DNA of 8,916 nt from an uncultured Clostridiaceae bacterium (GTDB lineage: Bacteria > Bacillota > Clostridia > Clostridiales > Oxobacteraceae). The notes beneath the pieces were generated by a model. The model ran no database searches and was not told where the DNA came from. It saw only the letters and a program-made list of their open reading frames with translations. This document shows, piece by piece, positions 1 through 6,038 of this stretch (its first letter is position 1; each line of letters starts with the position of its first letter). The position numbers were made by a program, and so were the translations under genes. Location of the stretch: positions 1 through 8,916 of the forward strand of contig CALCDS010000111.1 in NCBI GenBank assembly GCA_937900065.1. The letters run 5' to 3'.

Positions 1-14
1 TGTTAAGCAGAGCC
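1..14. mobile_element. MITE-like element, terminal fragment (copy 1)
   Basis: The first 14 bases, TGTTAAGCAGAGCC, are the reverse complement of GGCTCTGCTTAACA, the terminal sequence of the repeat family seen at 3649, 5908 and 8864. Only this terminus is inside the window and the body lies to the left. The adjoining 8 bases (TATAGATA) are A+T-rich like the targets of the other copies. The element lies just beyond the clpX terminator. The match is short, so the call depends on the better copies. Confidence 0.6.
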
Positions 15-24
15 TATAGATAAA

Positions 25-66
25 ATACGAGGATGGCGGCAAATAATCTTGCCGCCATCCTCGTAT
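25..66 (-). terminator. Rho-independent terminator after clpX
   Basis: A perfect 18-bp inverted repeat (25-42 with 49-66) encloses a 6-base loop. Its core is GAGGATGGCGGCAA paired with TTGCCGCCATCCTC. Read on the minus strand the stem is followed by TTTTATCTAT, a usable U-tract. It begins 16 bases beyond the clpX stop codon and therefore closes the tig-clpP-clpX block. Confidence 0.9.
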
Positions 67-81
67 ATAATCACACACATC

Positions 82-1383
82 TTATGATGCTGTTTCTGTT
101 CCCTTTTTCAATTTTCCAGCCTTTTTAGCCGGCTTTTTAAGGGGTTTTCTAACCCCCTCACAAAATTTCAGTTCAGGAGGTTTCAGCTTTAAAACCGCAT
201 CCTTGGATATCACGCATTCCTCTACATTTTCCATTGAAGGAATGTCATACATCACATCAACCATCAATTCCTCGATTATGGCTCTTAAGCCTCTTGCTCC
301 CGTCTTGCGTTTTAGGGCTTCATCAGCTATCGCTTCTAGTGAATCAGGAGTAAATTCGAGCTTGACATTATCAAGTTCAAACAATCTCTTATACTGTTTC
401 ACGAGCGCATTCTTAGGCTCTGTAAGTATGCTCATCAAAGCATTCTTATCAAGTGCGCCAAGAGTCACCACAATGGGCAGCCTTCCAACAAACTCAGGTA
501 TCAGCCCAAATTTGAGCAGGTCTTCAGGAAGTATGTCCTTTAATATTTCACCTATGTCCTTTTCACTTTTGCTCAATATCTGCGCTCCAAAACCCATCGA
601 ACTCTGACGGGTCCTTTTTTCAATGATCTTCTCTATCCCGTCAAACGCTCCCCCGCATATGAACAATATGTTCGTCGTATCAATCTGTATGAACTCCTGA
701 TGCGGGTGCTTCCTTCCTCCTTGCGGAGGCACGCTTGCAATCGTTCCTTCCAGTATCTTAAGGAGTGCCTGCTGAACGCCTTCACCCGATACATCCCTGG
801 TGATGGAAGGGTTTTCAGATTTCCTTGCTATCTTATCTATTTCGTCTATATATACTATACCTTTTTCAGCTCTCTCAATATCATAGTCGGCATTCTGTAT
901 CAGTTTCAACAATATGTTCTCAACATCCTCGCCTACATATCCAGCTTCTGTAAGAGAAGTCGCATCGGCGATTGCAAAAGGTACATTCAACATTTTTGCT
1001 AATGTCTGAGCAAGCAGCGTCTTTCCTGATCCTGTTGGGCCAAGGAGAAGTATATTACTCTTCTGAAGTTCTACATCTTCATCTTTGCCGCATAAGTTTA
1101 TTCTTTTATAATGGTTGTAAACAGCTACAGCCAGCGATATTTTTGCCCTATCCTGGCCTATTACGTATTGGTCAAGGTACTCTTTAATCTGCTTTGGTTT
1201 CGGTATGTCCGTAAGGTCAACTTCTGTGTCTTCTTCAAATTCTTCTGCGATTATTTCAGAGCATAACTCGATGCACTCGTCACAGATATAGACCCCTGGG
1301 CCTGCTATCAACCTTCTTACCTGATCCTGGCTTTTACCGCAAAATGAACATTTGAGCTGTTTTTTTTCATCGAATTTAGCCAT
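82..1383 (-). CDS. clpX: ATP-dependent Clp protease ATP-binding subunit ClpX
   Basis: ClpX is the hexameric AAA+ unfoldase that recognises tagged or damaged cytoplasmic proteins and threads them into ClpP. The 433-residue product has the N-terminal zinc-binding domain (Cys12, Cys15, Cys34, Cys37), Walker A GPTGSGKT (115-122), pore loop GYVG (148-151), Walker B IVYIDEID (176-183), the RKH loop (224-226), EFVGRLP carrying the arginine finger (297-303) and sensor-2 GARGLR (362-367). The ClpP-docking loop reads MGF (263-265) where IGF is usual. The tail after residue 410 is strongly basic, with nine Lys/Arg in residues 412-427. Two ATG codons are adjacent; the second (1383) is chosen because GAGG lies 7 bases before it but only 4 before the first. 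It follows clpP by about 100 bases with no clear promoter between them, so co-transcription is likely. Confidence 0.97.
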   Translation of the reverse strand: MAKFDEKKQLKCSFCGKSQDQVRRLIAGPGVYICDECIELCSEIIAEEFEEDTEVDLTDIPKPKQIKEYLDQYVIGQDRAKISLAVAVYNHYKRINLCGKDEDVELQKSNILLLGPTGSGKTLLAQTLAKMLNVPFAIADATSLTEAGYVGEDVENILLKLIQNADYDIERAEKGIVYIDEIDKIARKSENPSITRDVSGEGVQQALLKILEGTIASVPPQGGRKHPHQEFIQIDTTNILFICGGAFDGIEKIIEKRTRQSSMGFGAQILSKSEKDIGEILKDILPEDLLKFGLIPEFVGRLPIVVTLGALDKNALMSILTEPKNALVKQYKRLFELDNVKLEFTPDSLEAIADEALKRKTGARGLRAIIEELMVDVMYDIPSMENVEECVISKDAVLKLKPPELKFCEGVRKPLKKPAKKAGKLKKGTETAS

Positions 1384-1484
1384 CATCTCACCTCTCTTGG
1401 CTTTATTATGGAAATGCCTACTTAATTAAAAATGCAAAACAAGAATTTTCAGACCGCAGGCTCGTCAATTCAGACAATCACCTT

Positions 1485-2078
1485 TTAATTATGCTGTTGC
1501 CTGTTTTCTATAACCTTATCGATCAAGCCATACTTTAAGGCTTCCTCCGCAGACATGAAATGATCTCTTTCAGTATCCTTTTCTATCCTTTCAAGAGGCT
1601 GGCCTGTTCTTTCGCTTAATATTTCATTCAACTTTTTCTTCATCTTTATGATACGCTCTGCCTGTATCGCTATATCTGTAGCCTGGCCTTGCGCGCCTCC
1701 CAAGGGCTGGTGTATCATTATTTCCGCATTCGGCAGTGCATAACGCTTTCCTTTTGCACCTGCAGTCAGCAAGAATGCGCCCATCGATGCCGCCATACCA
1801 ACGCATATCGTTGAAACATCAGGCTTTATATACTGCATAGTATCATATATTGCAAATCCTGATGAAATAGAACCCCCAGGGCTGTTGATGTAAAGCGAAA
1901 TATCCTTGTCAGGGTCTTCACCCTCTAGAAAAAGCAGTTGAGCCACTACAAGGCTTGCAGTTACATCGTTTACCTCTTCTCCAAGGAAAACTATCCTATC
2001 TTTTAATAACCTCGAATATATATCGTATGATCTTTCTCCGCGGTTAGTCTGTTCAACAACAACTGGTACTAAACTCAT
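1485..2078 (-). CDS. clpP: ATP-dependent Clp protease proteolytic subunit ClpP
   Basis: ClpP is the serine peptidase that forms a double heptameric barrel and degrades proteins delivered by ClpX or other Clp ATPases in the cytoplasm. The 197-residue product has the expected length and the catalytic triad Ser98 (in GMAASMG), His123 (in MIHQP) and Asp172 (in ERDHF), plus the SPGGS oxyanion strand near 66-70. The reading frame is open to an ATG at 2120, but the start is placed at 2078. A strong GGAGGAGGG (2086-2094) sits at the right distance from 2078, the resulting MSLVPVVVEQT N-terminus is family-typical, and the upstream ATG has no ribosome binding site. It lies between tig and clpX and has its own candidate promoter at 2181-2209. 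Confidence 0.97.
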   Translation of the reverse strand: MSLVPVVVEQTNRGERSYDIYSRLLKDRIVFLGEEVNDVTASLVVAQLLFLEGEDPDKDISLYINSPGGSISSGFAIYDTMQYIKPDVSTICVGMAASMGAFLLTAGAKGKRYALPNAEIMIHQPLGGAQGQATDIAIQAERIIKMKKKLNEILSERTGQPLERIEKDTERDHFMSAEEALKYGLIDKVIENRQQHN

Positions 2079-2158
2079 CAGTTTTCCCTCCTCCATATCC
2101 ATATATGTGGAAATTATCATAAAATATTTTAGTTGCTTAAAATGGCTTTCAATATGCT

Positions 2159-2179
2159 ACCATACGATTGCCATATGGT
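2159..2179. promoter_or_regulatory. Operator-like inverted repeat at the clpP start point
   Basis: ACCATA and TATGGT form perfect 6-bp arms separated by 9 bases. Read on the minus strand the site begins 2 bases after the candidate clpP -10 box, so it would cover about +1 to +16. The half-sites also read as a direct repeat, CATATGG and CGTATGG. It is too short and A+T-rich to be a terminator for tig. It does not match the CtsR direct repeat or the CIRCE/HrcA box, the usual clp and heat-shock operators in Firmicutes. A repressor site is inferred from position only. Confidence 0.35.
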
Positions 2180-2180
2180 T

Positions 2181-2209
2181 ATTGTATCATTCTTTTTCAA
2201 ATACTTAAA
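2181..2209 (-). promoter_or_regulatory. Candidate sigma-A promoter for clpP
   Basis: On the minus strand, TGATACAAT forms an extended -10 (hexamer TACAAT at 2181-2186). A weak -35, TTTAAG (2204-2209), sits at the canonical 17-base spacing. The start point would be near 2174, leaving a leader of about 95 bases before the clpP ATG. The -35 matches consensus at only 3 of 6 positions, so the call depends on the extended -10 and the position between tig and clpP. Confidence 0.5.
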
Positions 2210-2235
2210 TATTATTTTTCATTCATCATATCCGA

Positions 2236-3525
2236 TTAAGCAGTTTTCTTGGCACTTTCAATAACCAAATCTATTGCTTTGTTTGTTATTATGTCTTCCT
2301 TTATTAATTCTCTTTCTTTCTCGCCTATGGACGCTTTAAACTTCTCAGCATCCTTTCCATATCGTTTGGACATCTTTTCTATTTGCGCATCCACATCCTC
2401 TTTTGATGCCTCAATAGATTCGACTTCACCTATCTTCTCCAGTACAAGCCTTGTCTTAACCTTGTCATAAGCTACATCCCTGTACTTTTCCTTCATTTTA
2501 TCCACTGTCGTATTCGTAGCCTTGGCATACTGTTCAAGATTTATTCCCTGGTATCTGAACTTGAGGTTTAAATCTTCCATAGTATATTCAACTTCCCTGT
2601 CTACCATCACATCAGGGATATCCACCTTCGCAGCATCGGTAACTTTTTTTATGACGGCATCTTCAAACTCCCTCTTTGCCATTTCATCATTCTCATCCTG
2701 GAGTTTCTTTCGTATATCGGCTTTCAATTCCTCCAAGGTTTCAAATTCAGATACATCTTTTGCAAATTCATCATCCAGCGCTGAAAGTTCTTTATACTTT
2801 ACCTCATTTATTTTCACTTTGAAAACAGCCGGCTTGCCGGCAAGTTTTTCGGCTCCGTAATTTTCAGGGAACTTGACATTTACATCAAGCTCATCGCCAG
2901 CCTTCTTGCCGACAAGAGCATCTTCAAAACCATCTATGAAAGTCCCGCTTCCAATTTCCAACTGGTAGTTTTCAGCTTTCCCTCCCTCAAAGGGTACGCC
3001 GTCTATAAAGCCTTCAAAATCGATTATGACTATATTTCCCTTTTCTACAACTCCATCTTCCTTGGTTATAATCCTTGCATTTTTTTCTCTCTTCTGCTGG
3101 AGCTGCTTGTCAACGTCCTCATCTTTTACCGTATATTCCTTGGCTTTTGCTTCAACTCCTTTATATTCACCTAATTCGACCTCGGGTTTTACGGTCACTT
3201 TAGCTGAATATACAAGGTCTTTTCCCTTTCCAATATCCACCACATCGATTTCAGGCCTGTCAACAGGTTTTATCTTAGTTTCCTCCACTGCCTTTGGGTA
3301 GGTATCATCAATAATGTAGTTGACAGCATCCTCATAAAACACACCCTCACCATACATACGCTCAATCACTAACTTTGGAGCCTTACCTTTTCTAAAACCT
3401 GGTATATTAAATTTACCAACATTTTTATGGTATGCTTTATTAATTTGTTTTTCAAAATCTTCAGATGGTACTGTGATTTGAAGTTTGACAGCATTGACAT
3501 CTATTTTTTCCAATTTGACATCCAT
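2236..3525 (-). CDS. tig: Trigger factor, ribosome-associated chaperone and prolyl isomerase
   Basis: Trigger factor docks beside the ribosomal exit tunnel and shields and folds nascent chains. The 429-residue product has the usual length and three-part layout: an N-terminal ribosome-binding domain (about 1-115) with the signature GFRKGKAP at 43-50; an FKBP-type peptidyl-prolyl isomerase domain (about 160-243), including IDFEGFIDGVPFEGG and GSGTFIDGFEDALVG; and a long charged helical C-terminal chaperone domain (about 244-429). The ATG is preceded by an excellent AAGGAGG at a suitable distance. A strong promoter lies at 3583-3611. No convincing terminator follows the stop, so transcription may continue into clpP. 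Confidence 0.97.
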   Translation of the reverse strand: MDVKLEKIDVNAVKLQITVPSEDFEKQINKAYHKNVGKFNIPGFRKGKAPKLVIERMYGEGVFYEDAVNYIIDDTYPKAVEETKIKPVDRPEIDVVDIGKGKDLVYSAKVTVKPEVELGEYKGVEAKAKEYTVKDEDVDKQLQQKREKNARIITKEDGVVEKGNIVIIDFEGFIDGVPFEGGKAENYQLEIGSGTFIDGFEDALVGKKAGDELDVNVKFPENYGAEKLAGKPAVFKVKINEVKYKELSALDDEFAKDVSEFETLEELKADIRKKLQDENDEMAKREFEDAVIKKVTDAAKVDIPDVMVDREVEYTMEDLNLKFRYQGINLEQYAKATNTTVDKMKEKYRDVAYDKVKTRLVLEKIGEVESIEASKEDVDAQIEKMSKRYGKDAEKFKASIGEKERELIKEDIITNKAIDLVIESAKKTA

Positions 3526-3582
3526 TAATACTTCCTCCTTTATGTGAACACATAGAACTTTTCAGGCGTTTATAACCATATA

Positions 3583-3611
3583 ATTATATCATAATTGTTT
3601 ACAGTTGCCAA
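3583..3611 (-). promoter_or_regulatory. Sigma-A promoter for tig, extended -10 type
   Basis: On the minus strand, TTGGCA (3606-3611) and TATAAT (3583-3588) are exactly 17 bases apart. TGA directly precedes the -10 hexamer, giving the extended -10 TGATATAAT. The predicted start point is near 3575, about 50 bases upstream of the tig ATG. The -35 box is about 37 bases from the edge of the 3649-3882 element, so the insertion left the core promoter intact. Confidence 0.85.
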
Positions 3612-3640
3612 TTTCAAATGCAAAATCCAAAACCTTATCT

Positions 3641-3648
3641 TTAAATAT
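3641..3648. repeat. Target-site duplication, tig side, of the 234-bp element
   Basis: TTAAATAT here is repeated exactly at 3883-3890 on the far side of the element. The identity continues two more bases (AG) because of the sequence of the left end, so 8 bp is the minimal reading and 10 bp the maximal one. It indicates insertion by transposition. Confidence 0.75.
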
Positions 3649-3882
3649 AGCTCTGCTTAACGGATATGTTGATTTTTGAGCATCTCACTTGCCTATTTGC
3701 ACTTTTTAAGTTCTAAGGCTTATTGCCTTGCTCATCAAGAACTTTTGCAAACTCACTACGCAAAATCAGCAAAAGTTCTAAGATCCGCTTCGGCAATTTT
3801 GCCAAGAACTTAGCAAAAGTGTATCTCAGCTCGCTTCGATTGCTCAAAAAATCGACATCATACTTTATACTTTAACATAGCC
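3649..3882. mobile_element. MITE-like non-autonomous element, complete 234-bp copy (copy 2)
   Basis: The left end AGCTCTGCTTAAC and the reverse complement of the right end, GGCTATGTTAAAG, are imperfect terminal inverted repeats. Similarity continues inward through GTTGATTTTTGAGCA on the left and GTCGATTTTTTGAGCA on the right. The interior is a nested palindrome: AGAACTTTTGC (3738-3748) pairs exactly with GCAAAAGTTCT (3769-3779), and AAGTTCT (3709-3715) pairs with AGAACTT (3805-3811). The element has no meaningful reading frame and no transposase. It fills most of the space between tig and the propeller gene, ending 12 bases from that gene's stop codon. An 8-bp duplication with GGCTCTGTT-type ends would fit families such as ISL3 or IS6, but the parent is not identifiable here. 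Confidence 0.8.
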
Positions 3883-3890
3883 TTAAATAT
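3883..3890. repeat. Target-site duplication, propeller-gene side
   Basis: TTAAATAT matches 3641-3648 exactly and abuts the right terminus (GCC at 3880-3882) of the 234-bp element. Confidence 0.75.
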
Positions 3891-3894
3891 AGAA

Positions 3895-4788
3895 CTACAT
3901 ATCTATATCGATAAGCGAAACGCTGTCTCCGTCACTTTTGGCGTCCAGCCACAGCACCAGATTTCCTGATGCCGCAGGGATCACGGCATTGCAGCGCTCC
4001 GATATTATCTTATCCGGCAGACCGCCATTAACATTATATATCCAAATATCAAATATATATTCATTTCCACACAGCCTTCTGGTGGTCCATACGACTGAAC
4101 CGTCCCTTCCCTTGTACAGTTCTATCCAGTCGTAACTTTCAAATACTTTGGTTATAAAACCGGTTTTTATGTCATATGTGTATATGCTGCATTTATTATC
4201 GCTGCAATTTTGATAAACAAGTTTTTTTTCGAGAAGATATATCCTGTTTATATATCCTGAAGATGAAAGAAAAAGGCTGTTCCTATTTTCAATATCATAA
4301 AATCCAACGCAGGATTTATCCTTGTATTGTTGAAGCCACGCACAATTGCCATATCCTAAAACCGGAGATCCGATTATATGGCGGCAGGACGATATCACTC
4401 TTTCCCTCTTGTGCTTTATATCAAAAAGCACTACATCGCTTCTACGACGGAATGCTATATAGTTCTTCCATATCCCTCCAAGCATTATATCATTACCTAA
4501 ATCATCCAGGTAATCAAGTTTCAGTGAGTTGACATTTAAAATGCCGACTCCTCTTTTCAGTCCGGAAAACTCAAAAACAATATTCCTGTTATCACAGCTG
4601 ACGTTGAAGCACGAAACATCTTTTAAAAAAACCGGCTTCAACTCTTTTTGAGCCATATCGTAAATTATTATTTTGCTTCCCTTAGATAGGTTTTGAACGA
4701 GTATGATATAGCTGTCGCAGATAATAGGCTCGTCAGCATCCTTAAACAATCCCATCGGAAAACAACTCATCTTGCGGGAATCATTCAC
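3895..4788 (-). CDS. Cysteine-rich cytoplasmic seven-repeat beta-propeller protein, function unknown
   Basis: The 297-residue product has no signal peptide or membrane segment. It consists of about seven repeats of 37-46 residues, each ending in a hydrophobic strand with a YD(I/V)-like turn: IIIYDM (40-45), GILNVN (82-87), VVLFDI (119-124), VGFYDI (161-166), IYTYDI (202-207), IWIYNV (248-253) and VSLIDI (290-295). This is the pattern of TolB/WD40-like beta-propellers, which usually act as binding scaffolds; no ligand can be inferred. It has eleven cysteines, many for a propeller of this size and not spaced as a classical metal site. The start is GTG at 4788, preceded by AAGGTGA five bases upstream. 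The stop codon lies 4 bases beyond the duplication flanking the 3649-3882 element. The gene follows a terminator at 4934-4972, so it is probably transcribed alone; no promoter was convincing. Confidence 0.85.
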   Translation of the reverse strand: MNDSRKMSCFPMGLFKDADEPIICDSYIILVQNLSKGSKIIIYDMAQKELKPVFLKDVSCFNVSCDNRNIVFEFSGLKRGVGILNVNSLKLDYLDDLGNDIMLGGIWKNYIAFRRRSDVVLFDIKHKRERVISSCRHIIGSPVLGYGNCAWLQQYKDKSCVGFYDIENRNSLFLSSSGYINRIYLLEKKLVYQNCSDNKCSIYTYDIKTGFITKVFESYDWIELYKGRDGSVVWTTRRLCGNEYIFDIWIYNVNGGLPDKIISERCNAVIPAASGNLVLWLDAKSDGDSVSLIDIDM

Positions 4789-4933
4789 ATTATCACCTTC
4801 CCACTAAGTTTGTTTGATCACTCCCAATACTCTCTTTCTCACTGCAATATATTCGTTTAATAATGCACATGTGTATCATTAATTTTTGACAAAACAATTT
4901 CAATTGTATTTTTAGGAGGAGTGATGACGAATG

Positions 4934-4972
4934 CAAAAATGCGCATCTGAATCAAATCAATGCGCATTTTTG
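4934..4972. terminator. Bidirectional hairpin terminator after the TPR/Cys-cluster gene
   Basis: CAAAAATGCGCAT (4934-4946) pairs perfectly with ATGCGCATTTTTG (4960-4972) around a 13-base loop. The A-run and T-run lie inside the stem, so an oligo-U stretch follows the GC core on either strand. It begins 16 bases past the stop codon of the gene at 4988-5884, making minus-strand termination its most likely job. Confidence 0.75.
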
Positions 4973-4987
4973 ACCATGTTGCAGATA

Positions 4988-5884
4988 TCATTTTGTGTAA
5001 GCCGGTTCATATGTGCTGCAAGTCTTATGGATATCGACATTTATATTTCGCTTTTGGCAAATACCGTCCGAATTATTGGTAGGATTGAAATTTACACAGC
5101 TGCTGCATGTGCCGTATTTTAATGTATCACAATATAACTTTGGACGGCAGCCTATATAAAATTTAAGGTAATAGGTATATGCATTTTTTAAGTCCCCTTT
5201 TCTCTCGCATATTTTGGCATCGAGGTAATTGTTGTCATGGGGCACCTTTCCTAAGTATCTAAGTGCTGTTTTAATAAATATGACGGCATGCTCTAAATCT
5301 TCGAGATTCCTGCACATATAACTCGAGTATTCAAAGCAATCGAGCAAGCATGTATCTCTTATGGGCACCTCTCTTGTGACCTCATATGCCTTATTGTACA
5401 TCTCGAATCTTGAGACCATTACCCTGTCTATTATGCTTTCAAAATCCTTTTTCCTTCCCTGTATCAGATATGCAAAGGCCCTCCTAAGCCACAAATCTTC
5501 TTTGTTCCTCACCCTGCATGCTCCCGTGCTGTCCGCAAGTATCAAGTCTTTGGACCAATACTTTTCAGCGGTATCCAGAGCCCTGTATGCCCTATCAAAT
5601 CTTTCCTCTTCAATGTATATTTTGGATAGTATATACAAATTCCATACTGCGATGCTTGTTTCATGAAGATTTCCTTCTCCAAGATAAGCATTTTGGGATA
5701 TATCCTCGCTTATCCTGACTCCAACGTCAAAATTTCCGTAAGACCTGAACAATCCTGCTATGAATGACAACAGCTCAATATTTTGAGGATCATCAAGATA
5801 ATTATCCAGAAAAATCGAAGGTACCTTCCCCCTGAGGGGCGATATATCGTACGATTTGAATCTTCCTTTTTTAGGCGTACCCAT
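4988..5884 (-). CDS. TPR-like helical protein with C-terminal four-cysteine cluster, function unknown
   Basis: The 298-residue product has no signal peptide. Residues about 35-248 are helical with TPR-like spacing, clearest at 76-110 (aromatic and alanine positions around YIEEERFDRAYRAL) and 195-245 (two helical pairs, including CERKGDLKNAYTYYLKFY). Such arrays bind proteins. The last 40 residues carry a regular C-X2-C-X12-C-X12-C cluster (Cys260, 263, 276, 289), with Phe266 after the first pair and Tyr292 after the last Cys. This suggests a small zinc or iron-sulfur module, loosely like the HiPIP-type small subunits of arylalkylsuccinate synthases; that comparison is from memory and unproven. 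The start is uncertain. ATG 5884 is the only start codon upstream of the conserved body, but its GGAGG ends only one base before it, far closer than normal. The copy-3 element lies 23 bases upstream and may supply the promoter. Confidence 0.85.
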   Translation of the reverse strand: MGTPKKGRFKSYDISPLRGKVPSIFLDNYLDDPQNIELLSFIAGLFRSYGNFDVGVRISEDISQNAYLGEGNLHETSIAVWNLYILSKIYIEEERFDRAYRALDTAEKYWSKDLILADSTGACRVRNKEDLWLRRAFAYLIQGRKKDFESIIDRVMVSRFEMYNKAYEVTREVPIRDTCLLDCFEYSSYMCRNLEDLEHAVIFIKTALRYLGKVPHDNNYLDAKICERKGDLKNAYTYYLKFYIGCRPKLYCDTLKYGTCSSCVNFNPTNNSDGICQKRNINVDIHKTCSTYEPAYTK

Positions 5885-5907
5885 CCCTCCTTTACTTATT
5901 AAGCATA

Positions 5908-5991
5908 GGCTATCTTAGCAAAGATGTTGATTCTAAACAATCCTGTTCACTTGAATTGTTCAAAAAATCAACATTACGCTTTAGCATGGTC
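5908..5991. mobile_element. MITE-like element, internally deleted 84-bp copy (copy 3)
   Basis: The left end GGCTATCTTAGCAAAGATG continues into GTTGATT. The reverse complement of the right end, GACCATGCTAAAG, matches the copy-2 right end at 10 of 13 positions and continues into ATGTTGATTTTTTGAACAA. The palindromic interior of copy 2 is absent, leaving a simple long hairpin. Flanks TAAGCATA (5900-5907) and TGAACATA (5992-5999) agree at 6 of 8 positions, as expected of a decayed 8-bp target duplication. It sits between the TPR-like gene and the terminator of the next unit. Confidence 0.7.
5912..5940 (-). promoter_or_regulatory. Candidate promoter carried by the copy-3 element
   Basis: On the minus strand, TTGTTT (5935-5940) and TAAGAT (5912-5917) are 17 bases apart and TGC precedes the -10, giving an extended -10. 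Both boxes lie inside the 84-bp element and point at the gene starting at 5884. The start point would be near 5905, giving a leader of about 20 bases that includes the GGAGG. Neither hexamer is close to consensus (3 of 6 and 4 of 6). Confidence 0.4.
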
Positions 5992-6038
5992 TGAACATAA
6001 AAACCATGTATATCTATATACTATTCATCCAACATGAA

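Noticed and set aside
203..607. 134-codon plus-strand frame opposite clpX, with similar plus-strand frames opposite tig, the TolB-like genes and the 8241 gene
   Set aside because: These are serine- and phenylalanine-rich antisense shadows of strongly supported minus-strand genes with no ribosome binding sites.
1624..1806. 60-codon minus-strand frame inside clpP
   Set aside because: It is an alternative frame within an intact ClpP gene, with no independent signals.
2079..2120. 14-codon N-terminal extension of ClpP from an ATG at 2120
   Set aside because: No ribosome binding site precedes 2120, while GGAGGAGGG precedes 2078 and the shorter N-terminus matches the family.
2079..2235. CtsR box, CIRCE element or tig terminator between tig and clpP
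   Set aside because: No tandem GGTCAAA-type boxes, no TTAGCACTC/GAGTGCTAA pair and no GC-rich hairpin with a T-run were found; only a short A+T-rich inverted repeat is present.
3649..3882. CRISPR array or tandem-repeat interpretation of the repeated sequences
   Set aside because: There are no regularly spaced identical direct repeats with unique spacers; the copies are kilobases apart and have inverted ends and target duplications.
4931..5122. 63-codon plus-strand frame downstream of AGGAGG
   Set aside because: The spacing is 11 bases, it runs through the terminator hairpin and is antisense to the cysteine-cluster region of a better-supported gene; the protein has no recognisable features.
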